The notes beneath the pieces are model-generated. The model was not told where the DNA came from, searched no databases, and worked only from the letters and a program-made list of their open reading frames with translations. Below, piece after piece: positions 1-6,035 of a DNA stretch of 12,778 bases. The stretch is from Chloroflexi bacterium RBG_16_60_22 (GTDB lineage: Bacteria; Chloroflexota; Dehalococcoidia; Dehalococcoidales; RBG-16-60-22). Position 1 is the first letter of the stretch; the number at the start of each line of letters is the position of its first letter. The stretch is taken from NCBI GenBank assembly GCA_001796935.1, contig MGNX01000079.1, positions 20,392-33,169 of the forward strand. Direction: 5' to 3'. The position numbers and the translations under genes were made by a program.

Positions 1-257
1 TCCGCCATCTCGTCGTTGGCCAGCCGGGCCAGCTCGGCGGCGCGCCCGGGGTTGCCGATGTTCTCCAGCGGCGGGGCGGCGATGTTCAGTATCTGCATCA
101 GGCCCTCGAACTGGTCCATTATCCGGAACCGGTGGTCGAGGTCATAAAGCGTGGGGATGACCTTATGCAGGTGCTCGAAGTGCCCCAGCCCTTTCTCCTT
201 GTGGAGCTCTTCATAATATCTCCTGGTCAGGATATGAGGAAAGACATCGAACTTCAT
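1..257 (-). CDS. Amidohydrolase (amidohydrolase-2 / ACMSD-like), 5' part only
   Basis: This is the N-terminal 85 codons of a metal-dependent hydrolase or decarboxylase of the amidohydrolase-2 superfamily; the rest lies beyond the left edge. It starts at an ATG at 257, with a G-rich stretch (GGGGG) about ten bases upstream as a weak ribosome site. The product begins MKFDVFPHILTRRYYEEL and aligns along its whole visible length with the next gene upstream: both have a 'LYDxDxRFRIMDQ' segment and a 'GRAAELARLANDEMA'-like segment. The usual N-terminal metal motif HxH reads F6-P7-H8, so its first histidine is absent. It lies 53 bases after the stop of the full-length paralogue and is probably in the same transcript. 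The family is a confident call; the substrate is unknown. Confidence 0.85.
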   Translation of the reverse strand, partial: MKFDVFPHILTRRYYEELHKEKGLGHFEHLHKVIPTLYDLDHRFRIMDQFEGLMQILNIAAPPLENIGNPGRAAELARLANDEMA

Positions 258-310
258 CTGGCTTTACCCCCCATGTTGATAATATCGTCGTGAAACGTTG
301 CCTCCGGAGG

Positions 311-1330
311 TCACGTCGGCAGCCGCATCAGCTTACGGGCGTTGTCCTCGTATATCTTCCTCCGGGATTCGTCGGTGATGTCCATCTGCTCGATGGCGTT
401 TATCGTCTTGCGGAGGTTGCGGCCGCCCCCCTCCGTATCCCCGAGGGGGAAGTCCGCCCCGAACATCATGTGGTCCGCCCCGAAGAAGCTGTAGCCGCAC
501 ATCAGCCCGGCGGGGTTGCCGTAGATGGCCGTGTCCGCGTAAAACTTCTTGTAGTAGTCAATCGCCGGCCGGGTAAGCGGGAGCGGCTCTTTGTTCTGGC
601 GGGCCAGGCTGCGCTCCAGGACATGGGCGAACTCGATGATTCTCTCCTCGTAGAAGGGGACCAGACCGCCGAGGTGGTGGGTGACGATTTTGAGATTGGG
701 GTATTTCTCCATGATGCCGCTGAACACCAGGCGGGTCATGGCGGCGGTGGTCTCGTAGGGCCAGCCGAAGGTGGAGTTAATCAGGTACCTGGACTCTTTC
801 TCCGTCCGGTAGTCCGGGTGGTCGGCCATCCTCATGGGGTGGATGAAGATGGGCAGGTCGTACCCGGCCATCATCTCGTAGAGCGGCAGGAACTCCGGCC
901 GGTCGAGCGGCTTGTCGTTGACGGGGCTGTGCACGTAAACGCCCCGGAACCTCAGGTGCTTGATGGCGCGCTCCGCCTCCTTAAGGGCGGCCTCCATGTT
1001 GTTCATGGGGAGGATGGCGATGGCGGTCACGAACCGGTCCGGGTATCTGTTCACCAGCTCCGCCATCTCGTCGTTGGCGCGCTCGGCCAGCTCCGCCGCC
1101 CTGGCGGGGTCGGCCACGTCCTCGATGGGCGGCCAGGCCAGCGTCAGCACCTGGCGGAGCGGCTCGTACTGGTCCATGATGCGGAAGCGGATATCCATGT
1201 CGTAAAGGGAGGGAGTCCCGGCAATCTTGGTGTCAACCTCGGCGGGGTTCACCTTGTGGAGGAAGTCCTTGTACCTGGGCGGCACGACGTGGGCGTAGCA
1301 GTCGATTTTAAGCTGGTACGGCGGTTTCAT
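311..1330 (-). CDS. Amidohydrolase-2 family protein (ACMSD-like TIM barrel)
   Basis: This 339-aa protein belongs to the amidohydrolase-2 family, whose members include aminocarboxymuconate-semialdehyde decarboxylase and related hydrolases or decarboxylases acting on ring or carboxylate substrates. Family signatures visible are 'IFIHP' (His164), 'THHLGG' (His218/219) and 'FGADFP' (Asp293), matching the later metal and catalytic positions of ACMSD. The N-terminal HxH is Y12-A13-H14, so one expected metal ligand is a tyrosine. Length is normal for the family. The ATG at 1330 has a strong AGGAGG site. It is cytoplasmic, with no signal peptide. It follows the two TRAP receptor genes on the same strand and precedes a paralogue, which suggests it processes whatever they bring in. 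The specific reaction cannot be read from the sequence. Confidence 0.92.
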   Translation of the reverse strand: MKPPYQLKIDCYAHVVPPRYKDFLHKVNPAEVDTKIAGTPSLYDMDIRFRIMDQYEPLRQVLTLAWPPIEDVADPARAAELAERANDEMAELVNRYPDRFVTAIAILPMNNMEAALKEAERAIKHLRFRGVYVHSPVNDKPLDRPEFLPLYEMMAGYDLPIFIHPMRMADHPDYRTEKESRYLINSTFGWPYETTAAMTRLVFSGIMEKYPNLKIVTHHLGGLVPFYEERIIEFAHVLERSLARQNKEPLPLTRPAIDYYKKFYADTAIYGNPAGLMCGYSFFGADHMMFGADFPLGDTEGGGRNLRKTINAIEQMDITDESRRKIYEDNARKLMRLPT

Positions 1331-1367
1331 TACGTTCCTCCTGTGCCTGAATAAAGCGCATCATCAA

Positions 1368-1429
1368 GAGGCTGGAGCGACGGCGCCGCGGGCGATTTTC
1401 CCGGCGGCGGGTCGTATCGCTCCAGCCTC
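1368..1429 (-). other. Long intergenic hairpin between receptor and amidohydrolase genes
   Basis: A perfect 13-bp inverted repeat (1368-1380 against 1417-1429, GAGGCTGGAGCGA and its complement) encloses a second GC-rich stem. On the minus strand that inner stem is CGCCG-C-CGGG paired with CCCG-CGGCG, with one bulged C and an AAAATCG loop. The hairpin lies 34 bases after the receptor stop codon and 38 bases before the amidohydrolase start. It lacks a clean U-tract (the minus strand continues TTGATGATGC), so it looks more like a partial terminator or mRNA-stabilising element than a full terminator. Confidence 0.65.
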
Positions 1430-1463
1430 ACAAATCCATGAGTCGGTCTAAGGTTTATCCCGG

Positions 1464-2609
1464 TTACTTGTACTGCTGAATCAGCCGCATGGTCTCGTCG
1501 TAGACTGCCTGGCCGGGCAGACCCTTGGCTTTCATGTCGGCTATCCACTCCTGGTGGGTGGGCTTGGCCAGGTAAACCCACTGCTGGTATTCCTCCGGAG
1601 AAATATCGATTATCTGGTTGCCCAGCTCTCTGGCCTTGGCCCGGCCGAGTTCCGTCTGGCCGTAATCGTCTTTGAGTCCGGTATCGCTGAAATCCTTCAT
1701 CGTGCCCATGATGATACCCTGGATGTCAGCGGGGAGGCTGTTCCACAAATCGAGATTGGCCAGCATGCCGATAAATCCCATCCCGGCCCCAGCCGCGGTA
1801 AGCTCGTTGTGGTATTTCTCCAATTCAATAGTATTAAAGGAGTAAGAGGCATTCCAGTGGGTGATGTGCGCCTCGGCGAGGCCCCGGTCGAGGGCCATGT
1901 ACCAGTCGGGCGGTCCCAGCACAATCTGGGCGGCGCCGAGCGAGCCGAGCATGCCCGAATAGCGTGCCCCGGCAATTACCTTCTTACCGCCGATGTCCGC
2001 GGGAATCCGTATCGGTTTTTTAGCGGAGTGTATTCGGTCGGGTGGCATGGCGCGCATGTAGAGCACCTTGGTGCCCACGTATTCCTTATCGAGCTCCGGA
2101 AACTTAGCCCGAAGGGCATTGTATATTTCGGTACCCGCTTCGGTGCCGGGGAGACCGATGAACGGTAAATCCACTATCCGGTTAAGCTCGTGTATCCCCT
2201 GGGTTACGCCGATGACGTAAATAGAAAAATCGGCGATGCCGGACTCGACGGCCCGGTAAGTATCGGCATACTTTGCCAGGGACTGGGCAAAGTATATGGT
2301 TGTCTTAACCCTGCCGTTAGTCCGTTCCTCAATCAGTTTTGCCCATTCCTGTTCACGCTGCCCGATGATTATTTGGGCCGGCCCCCAGTCATTAAACTTG
2401 AGGTTATAAACCTTGGCCGGGGCGGCGGGTTTCTGGGTTGCCGTGGGTCCCGGGGTCTGGGCTGTAATCGTTTGCGGTCCCTGCGGGCCCGGGGTGGGGG
2501 ATATACGTGTGGGGGCCGGGGCCGGTGCCGGGGCGGTCTGGGCGCAACCACCGAGCACCAGGCCGGCAATAAGTATCAGGGCCAGGGTTGCCAGTAGGTA
2601 TTTCCTCAT
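1464..2609 (-). CDS. TRAP transporter solute-binding lipoprotein, DctP type (receptor 1)
   Basis: This 381-aa exported protein is probably the extracytoplasmic ligand receptor of a TRAP (tripartite ATP-independent periplasmic) transporter. Residues 1-22 form a lipoprotein signal ending in the lipobox LGGC, with Cys22 as lipidation site. Residues 23-65 are an Ala/Pro/Thr linker, and the DctP fold follows from about residue 67. The DctP signature region is recognisable ('IPADIGGKKV', then 'PDWYMALDRGLAEAHITHW'). The Arg normally found in the 'GxKxR' element appears to be missing here (GKKVIAG). The ATG at 2609 has an AGGAGGT site eight bases upstream. It lies 65 bases downstream of a paralogous receptor and upstream of two amidohydrolases. 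No membrane subunits (DctQ/DctM) are in the window. Ligand unknown. Confidence 0.92.
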   Translation of the reverse strand: MRKYLLATLALILIAGLVLGGCAQTAPAPAPAPTRISPTPGPQGPQTITAQTPGPTATQKPAAPAKVYNLKFNDWGPAQIIIGQREQEWAKLIEERTNGRVKTTIYFAQSLAKYADTYRAVESGIADFSIYVIGVTQGIHELNRIVDLPFIGLPGTEAGTEIYNALRAKFPELDKEYVGTKVLYMRAMPPDRIHSAKKPIRIPADIGGKKVIAGARYSGMLGSLGAAQIVLGPPDWYMALDRGLAEAHITHWNASYSFNTIELEKYHNELTAAGAGMGFIGMLANLDLWNSLPADIQGIIMGTMKDFSDTGLKDDYGQTELGRAKARELGNQIIDISPEEYQQWVYLAKPTHQEWIADMKAKGLPGQAVYDETMRLIQQYK

Positions 2610-2658
2610 AAATAAGTACCTCCTATTGTCCAGAGTCAGAATAAACGATAACTTATGG

Positions 2659-2678
2659 GTACGCCGCTCGGGCGCTAC
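2659..2678 (-). other. Small hairpin overlapping the stop codon of receptor 2
   Basis: The minus strand reads GTA-G-CGCC-CGAGC-GGCG-TAC, a seven-pair stem with one bulged G that includes the TAG stop codon of the upstream receptor gene. No U-tract follows. It may slow mRNA decay or tune expression between the two receptor genes. This is a weak call. Confidence 0.35.
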
Positions 2679-3817
2679 TTGTATTTTTCGTTCAGCTGTC
2701 TGGCCGCGTTGAAGATATCCTGGGCCGGAAAGCCTTTTGCGGCGGTATCATTAATCCATATATCGCGTACCACTTTCGTGAAGTCAGCCCACTGCTGGAC
2801 CTCCGAGGGAGTAGCCTCGTGTATCAGGTGTCTCGCCTCTTTGGCGCCGGCTATCATCCGCGCCATGATTTTCTGGTCGTCTTCGAGGCCCCACTGCTGC
2901 CATTCCTTGGCGGTATCCATGAATATCTTCTGAGCATCGGGGGGAAGGCTATTATAGACGTCTTTGTTGATAATAGCGCCGAGGAACGGGGTATCAATGC
3001 CGCCCGGACCGAACGTCGTGTGGAACTTGAACAGTTCCAGGGTCTTCATGGCGTTCATGGCGTTCCAGTGGATTATCTGTCCCTCAATCAGTCCTCTTTC
3101 CAGTCCCATATACCAGTCAGGGGCCCGCAGGAAGATAAGAGCGGCGCTAACTGACTTGAACGGCTCCTCCCACCAGGTGCTGGCGGATAGCTTCATACCT
3201 CTGAGGTCCTCGGGGACGGTCACCGGTTTCTTGACGGTGTTAACGTGCTCGGGCACGATACTGCGCCAGTACAGCGGCACGGCTGACCCGAACTCTTTGT
3301 CCAGCTGGGGGAACTTGGCGCGAAGCTCTTCAAAGAGCTTGGTTCTCTCGTAAGTATCGGTAGTGGGAGAAAACATGAAGGGCTGTTCCATGATGCGGTT
3401 GGCTTGCAGGTCGTCACCGATGACGTAAACGCCTAAATCGGCGATGCCGGACTGGATGCCTCTGAGTTGTTCGGCAGACCTCATCAGGGCCTGGCCGAAA
3501 TACAGGGTTATTTTGACCCTGCCGCCGGTGCGTTCGTTGATGAGACCGGCGAACTGCTGGGCGCGTTTGGCGAGGTCCGAGACCGCCGGGTTCCAGTCGC
3601 TGTATTTGAGTTCAATCACCTTGGCCGGCGCCGCGGGTTTCGGGGCCGCCGTGGGGGCCTGGGTCTGGGCCGTAATGGTCTGGGGTCCTTGCGGTGCGGG
3701 TGCCGGGGTCCTTGCCGGGGCCGGGGCCGGTGCGGGCGCGGCCTGCCGGGCACACCCGGCCAGTACAAGGATGATGACGAGTAACAAAGCCACGGACATC
3801 GGTATTAACCTTCTCAT
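2675..3817 (-). CDS. TRAP transporter solute-binding lipoprotein, DctP type (receptor 2)
   Basis: This 380-aa receptor is paralogous to the one downstream. The signal peptide ends in the lipobox LAGC (Cys22). An Ala/Pro linker covers residues 23-65, and the motif QGPQTITAQT sits at residues 43-52, the same position as in the paralogue. The DctP fold follows, with 'VPEDLRGMKLSAS' and 'APDWYMGLERGLIEGQIIHWNA' corresponding to the ligand-lobe signature. Where most family members have Arg after 'GxKx', this one has Ser. It is first in the probable operon: the ATG at 3817 has a GGTGAG site close by and a promoter lies about 120 bases upstream. Membrane partners are not in the window, so it may share a permease encoded elsewhere. 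An orphan sensing role is also possible. The family call is firm; the ligand is unknown. Confidence 0.92.
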   Translation of the reverse strand: MRRLIPMSVALLLVIILVLAGCARQAAPAPAPAPARTPAPAPQGPQTITAQTQAPTAAPKPAAPAKVIELKYSDWNPAVSDLAKRAQQFAGLINERTGGRVKITLYFGQALMRSAEQLRGIQSGIADLGVYVIGDDLQANRIMEQPFMFSPTTDTYERTKLFEELRAKFPQLDKEFGSAVPLYWRSIVPEHVNTVKKPVTVPEDLRGMKLSASTWWEEPFKSVSAALIFLRAPDWYMGLERGLIEGQIIHWNAMNAMKTLELFKFHTTFGPGGIDTPFLGAIINKDVYNSLPPDAQKIFMDTAKEWQQWGLEDDQKIMARMIAGAKEARHLIHEATPSEVQQWADFTKVVRDIWINDTAAKGFPAQDIFNAARQLNEKYK

Positions 3818-3941
3818 GTTCTCACCAGTCCTTTCCTTTTATTTGATGCTCATGGGAAATTAACGGCGCGAATTTTCGGTGGATTCACGGTATCGATGTC
3901 TTGAGTATGCACCTCCTTTTGATTATGATGAGTTAAGTAAA

Positions 3942-3970
3942 TATATACCATCTTTAGGACTCGTTGTAAA
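3942..3970 (-). promoter_or_regulatory. Promoter of the TRAP receptor/amidohydrolase operon
   Basis: On the minus strand a -35 box TTTACA (3965-3970; five of six) is followed after 17 bases by TATATA (3942-3947), within the run TATATATTTA. Transcription would start near 3935, leaving a leader of about 118 bases before the ATG at 3817. Confidence 0.6.
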
Positions 3971-4074
3971 GCCTTTTGGTGAAATCGGAAGGAATCACCG
4001 CGTCGCGATGAAAAACAGATGGGGGAATTTAGAAATACTTTAGTTTAAGTTAGCGGATTACCCGTGTTACCGTA

Positions 4075-4104
4075 TTGACATCTTCGAGGGAAATAGATTA
4101 TCTT
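4075..4104 (+). promoter_or_regulatory. Promoter of the DUF5679 gene
   Basis: A perfect -35 box TTGACA (4075-4080) is followed after 18 bases by TATCTT (4099-4104; four of six). The predicted start is near 4111, about 30 bases before the ATG. Confidence 0.65.
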
Positions 4105-4142
4105 TAATAACACACTATTATTATTTACAGGAGGAGACATAA

Positions 4143-4283
4143 ATGCAGGCCTATTGTGTGAAATGCCGGTCAAAGAAAGAAATCAAGAATGCCAGGGCCA
4201 TCACCATGAAGAACAAGAAGCCAGCCACCCAGGGTGTTTGCCCCACTTGTGGCACCAAGATGTTCCGGATTGGCAAGAGCTAA
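4143..4283 (+). CDS. DUF5679-type small zinc-ribbon protein
   Basis: This 46-aa basic protein has two Cys pairs, C5-x2-C8 and C33-x2-C36, arranged like a miniature zinc ribbon. Between them is a lysine-rich stretch ('ARAITMKNKKPATQG'). It matches what I remember of the DUF5679 family, which is common in Chloroflexota and other bacteria and has no defined role. Zinc and nucleic-acid or ribosome binding are plausible but only inferred. The ATG at 4143 has a strong GGAGG site eight bases upstream. A matching promoter lies upstream and a hairpin terminator 28 bases after the stop, so it is a complete single-gene unit. It is well below usual gene-calling length cut-offs but is almost certainly real. 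Confidence 0.9.
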   Translation: MQAYCVKCRSKKEIKNARAITMKNKKPATQGVCPTCGTKMFRIGKS

Positions 4284-4311
4284 TACATCCTGAAGACGTA
4301 GACAATTTAAA

Positions 4312-4348
4312 GAAGGCCGGGTATTTGCCCTGAGGATGCCCGGCCTTC
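4312..4348. terminator. Bidirectional rho-independent terminator
   Basis: A ten-pair stem, GAAGGCCGGG (4312-4321) with CCCGGCCTTC (4339-4348), lies between the convergent DUF5679 gene (plus) and tRNA-Lys (minus). T-rich sequence follows on both strands: TTATCGTTTTCTT on plus, TTTAAATTG on minus. Confidence 0.75.
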
Positions 4349-4377
4349 CGTTATCGTTTTCTTCGCCTGAGCTGCTA

Positions 4378-4397
4378 CCGGCACCGGAGGGTGCCGG
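4378..4397 (-). other. GC-rich hairpin downstream of tRNA-Lys
   Basis: CCGGCACC (4378-4385) and GGTGCCGG (4390-4397) form an eight-pair stem with a four-base loop, about 50 bases past the tRNA 3' end. No U-tract follows on the minus strand. It may help 3' processing of the tRNA precursor or act as a partial terminator. Confidence 0.45.
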
Positions 4398-4449
4398 GTT
4401 GCTCCTTTACCGGTCGGCGCCGCGAGAAATTTGACGTTCAGTCTGAAAG

Positions 4450-4522
4450 TGAGCCGCACAGGAATCGAACCTGTAACCTGCTGATTAAGAGTCAGCTGCT
4501 CTGCCAGTTGAGCTAGCGGCCC
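4450..4522 (-). tRNA. tRNA-Lys, anticodon CTT
   Basis: The minus strand folds into a full 73-nt cloverleaf. The acceptor stem is GGGCCGC with GCGGCTC (one G-U pair) and the discriminator base is A. The D-arm is GCTCAACTGGCAGAGC, the anticodon stem GCTGA/TCAGC with loop CTCTTAA gives anticodon CTT, and the T-arm contains GGTTCGATTCC. The 3' CCA is not encoded (ACT follows). It has its own promoter just upstream and reads AAG codons. Confidence 0.97.
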
Positions 4523-4532
4523 ATGCTCCTCC

Positions 4533-4561
4533 ATTTTATCATTACGGGTTATGTCTGGCAA
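4533..4561 (-). promoter_or_regulatory. Promoter of tRNA-Lys
   Basis: On the minus strand TTGCCA (4556-4561; five of six) and TAAAAT (4533-4538; five of six) are separated by 17 bases. The start would fall about four bases before the mature tRNA 5' end. Confidence 0.75.
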
Positions 4562-4601
4562 GCAGTGAAAGCTATTCAGCAGGATAGGGCGGGTAAATGA
4601 A

Positions 4602-4631
4602 TAGCTCTCCCACGCGGAAAAGGGAGAGCTA
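4602..4631 (-). terminator. Hairpin terminator after the 72-aa gene
   Basis: TAGCTCTCCC (4602-4611) and GGGAGAGCTA (4622-4631) form a perfect ten-pair stem with a ten-base loop. It lies 38 bases beyond the stop of the minus-strand 72-aa gene. The tract after the stem on the minus strand (TTCATTTACC) is only moderately T-rich, so termination may be partial. Confidence 0.6.
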
Positions 4632-4668
4632 ATATCAAAGCCCGTTTTACCATCCCGGGCGGGAGGCA

Positions 4669-4887
4669 TCAGTTCCAGGTGTTATCTTCGAACTTCACCC
4701 GGTGTACCGGTGCCAGGACGTTACCATCCGCGGTGATGATATCCCTGGGGTGAAAAATCTCTTCCTCCGGGTGACCCAGGCGGAACCGCTTCATGGCATC
4801 GGCGTGCTTCCGGAACGATTTCACGTCATTGCTCCCCGGGTCGTCCGGCTCTTCGTAGTTACTCCGGCGTATCCACAGTATCAGCAT
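4669..4887 (-). CDS. Hypothetical small protein, 72 aa
   Basis: I do not recognise this protein. It is small, hydrophilic and charged, apart from a short hydrophobic start (MLILWI), which is too brief for a membrane segment. The middle is mixed-charge (residues 20-45) and the end, 'DIITADGNVLAPVHRVKFEDNTW', looks like a beta strand-turn-strand. There are no cysteines. Support for it being real comes from the AAGGAG site seven bases before the ATG at 4887, the terminator hairpin after the stop, and its place 32 bases downstream of the exported protein gene, with which it is probably co-transcribed. The role is unknown. Confidence 0.75.
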   Translation of the reverse strand: MLILWIRRSNYEEPDDPGSNDVKSFRKHADAMKRFRLGHPEEEIFHPRDIITADGNVLAPVHRVKFEDNTWN

Positions 4888-4919
4888 CGCTAATTCTCCT
4901 TGCGCTTTCTCTCCGGCGC

Positions 4920-5420
4920 CTAGCCGGTGGTCAGGTAGAACCGGGGCGCGGCCGCATCGCCGCCGCCGGCACCGTAGCTGTAAAAGCAGCCTCCATCGAT
5001 GGTGATTTTATAGCGGGCGAAGCCCGGCAGAATGAAGCTCGTCACGGCGTTGTGCATGGTGATATAAATATCGCCGTCGCCGGTACCGGCTCTTTCCCAT
5101 CCGGCGTCGAAGGTATAAACGTAGATGCCGACGTCGAGGTTCAGGTAACGGTACTGCCGGACGAGCTCGTCGGCATTGGTGATATAAAGGGTAAAGGGCA
5201 TGTCCTCACCGCTGCCGGAAGCATCGACGTAAAAGAGGTCGCCGGGCGTGACCCCGCCGATGGCCTTGCCGTAGGCGTTGATGACGGGGGTGGCGCTGGG
5301 CGCGACGGCTTCAATGGACAGCGGTGTATTGCTGGCCAGGGCTTCGTCGTAGGCGTAGACCACCGGCCAGGGTGAGAGAAGAAAGACCGCCAGCAGTGAG
5401 AATATGAGCTTCCTTTTCAT
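4920..5420 (-). CDS. Exported protein of unknown function
   Basis: This protein of about 166 aa starts with a classical signal peptide: MKRK, then a hydrophobic core, ending VYA before YDEA at about residue 23. I see no lipobox, so it is probably cleaved and released or cell-surface associated. The mature part looks beta-rich and glycine-rich ('TPGDLFYVDASGSGED', 'GDGDIYITMHNAVTSF', 'YKITIDGGCFYSYGAGGG'), with one cysteine and no motif I can assign. The ATG at 5420 is chosen because it gives a standard signal peptide; an in-frame GTG at 5429 would add three residues. Neither has a strong ribosome site. It lies between a receiver-only protein gene upstream and the 72-aa gene downstream, all on the same strand. 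Confidence 0.8.
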   Translation of the reverse strand: MKRKLIFSLLAVFLLSPWPVVYAYDEALASNTPLSIEAVAPSATPVINAYGKAIGGVTPGDLFYVDASGSGEDMPFTLYITNADELVRQYRYLNLDVGIYVYTFDAGWERAGTGDGDIYITMHNAVTSFILPGFARYKITIDGGCFYSYGAGGGDAAAPRFYLTTG

Positions 5421-5486
5421 CTTTATCACGGTCCGTACATCATCCCGTGGCCCCAGCTTAGTGCCGGAGCGGGAAATAAGGCATAA

Positions 5487-5505
5487 ATACCCCTTGGCGG
5501 GGTGT
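5487..5505 (-). terminator. Possible terminator after the receiver-only gene
   Basis: The minus strand has ACACCCC-GCCAA-GGGGTAT, a seven-pair stem with one G-T pair and a five-base loop, followed by the T-rich tract TTATGCCTTATTT. It lies 83 bases after the receiver-only gene's stop and 67 bases before the exported protein's start. It could separate the two genes or attenuate read-through. Confidence 0.45.
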
Positions 5506-5587
5506 AAACATTACATAAATCTTGGGCGGATAAAGAATTTGCCGGGGAAGGAGGCTTCTCATCGTTCGGGCAGCGGGCCGGTCGGCA

Positions 5588-6004
5588 TCAATTTCGGCGG
5601 TTGCGGGTGTTGAAAAGGGGGTCGGTCGCGGCGGTACTCCGCCGGAGCGTTTCCTCGATACGCGACTTCAGCATGTCAACCCCGAAGGGCTCGGTCAGGT
5701 AGCAATCGGAGCAAAGGTTGAGGCCCCTGACCGTGCCATCGCCGGTATCCCAGGTGCTGAGCATCAGGATGGGGCGCTGGGTCCACTGTCGCAGCTGCAG
5801 GCAGGTCCCGATGCCGTCCAGGGTGGGCATCATGATGTCCAGGATGATGAACTCCGGGTTCTCCGCATCGATAACGTCCTTGAGCTGGAGTCCGGTGTGC
5901 TGGGTGCTGATTAATTCGTAGCCGCCGCCATTGAGCCCTTCCTGAAGGACGCTTACCAGAACGGGGTCGCGACTGACGGTGAGGATTCTTATCTTTTCCA
6001 GCAT
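5588..6004 (-). CDS. Receiver-only response regulator with degenerate active site
   Basis: This 138-aa CheY-like protein has one receiver domain (residues 5-122) and no output domain. The phospho-acceptor Asp56 is present ('FIILDIMMP') and the Ser/Thr position is kept (S83/T84). However, the two acidic Mg-binding residues are Ser11-Arg12 ('VSRDP' instead of 'VDDDP'), and the invariant Lys of 'KPF' is Glu105 ('YLTEPFG'). Overall it resembles an OmpR-type receiver whose DNA-binding half was lost. The ATG at 6004 has a strong AAGGAGG site. Phosphorylation is doubtful, so it may work as a pseudo-receiver binding a partner protein. No kinase is adjacent; the nearest kinases are in the operon beyond 7600. 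Confidence 0.9.
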   Translation of the reverse strand: MLEKIRILTVSRDPVLVSVLQEGLNGGGYELISTQHTGLQLKDVIDAENPEFIILDIMMPTLDGIGTCLQLRQWTQRPILMLSTWDTGDGTVRGLNLCSDCYLTEPFGVDMLKSRIEETLRRSTAATDPLFNTRNRRN

Positions 6005-6035
6005 GTTAGCCTCCTTGGATTGCTGTTTTTATCTT

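Larger units (their letters stand above)
3818..4142. other. Divergent intergenic region with two promoters
   Basis: This 325-base AT-richer stretch separates the minus-strand receptor operon from the plus-strand DUF5679 gene. It holds a promoter for each side. It also has a short imperfect inverted repeat (GGTGA at 3978-3982, TCACC at 3995-3999) just outside the receptor -35 box, in a position suited to an activator site. A strong Shine-Dalgarno-like sequence (AAAAGGAGGTG on the minus strand, 3910-3920) has no start codon at the right distance. No further gene is seen here. Confidence 0.6.

Noticed and set aside
290..1354. Plus-strand open frame of 354 codons antisense to the amidohydrolase
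   Set aside because: It mirrors the real gene on the opposite strand, a common effect of GC-rich codon use. It starts with GTG, has low-complexity composition, and no recognisable domain.
1330..1581. Minus-strand open frame of 83 codons overlapping the end of receptor 1
   Set aside because: It overlaps the receptor gene in another frame and includes the long hairpin. No family resemblance.
4307..4669. Minus-strand open frame of 120 codons containing GPLAQLAEQLTLNQQVTGSI
   Set aside because: This peptide is the well-known product of translating a tRNA gene. The frame runs through tRNA-Lys, a terminator and a hairpin.
5430..5587. Possible riboswitch in the leader of the exported protein gene
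   Set aside because: I compared it by eye with common riboswitch cores (cyclic di-GMP, cobalamin, TPP, SAM) and found no match. Only a single hairpin that looks like a terminator is supported.
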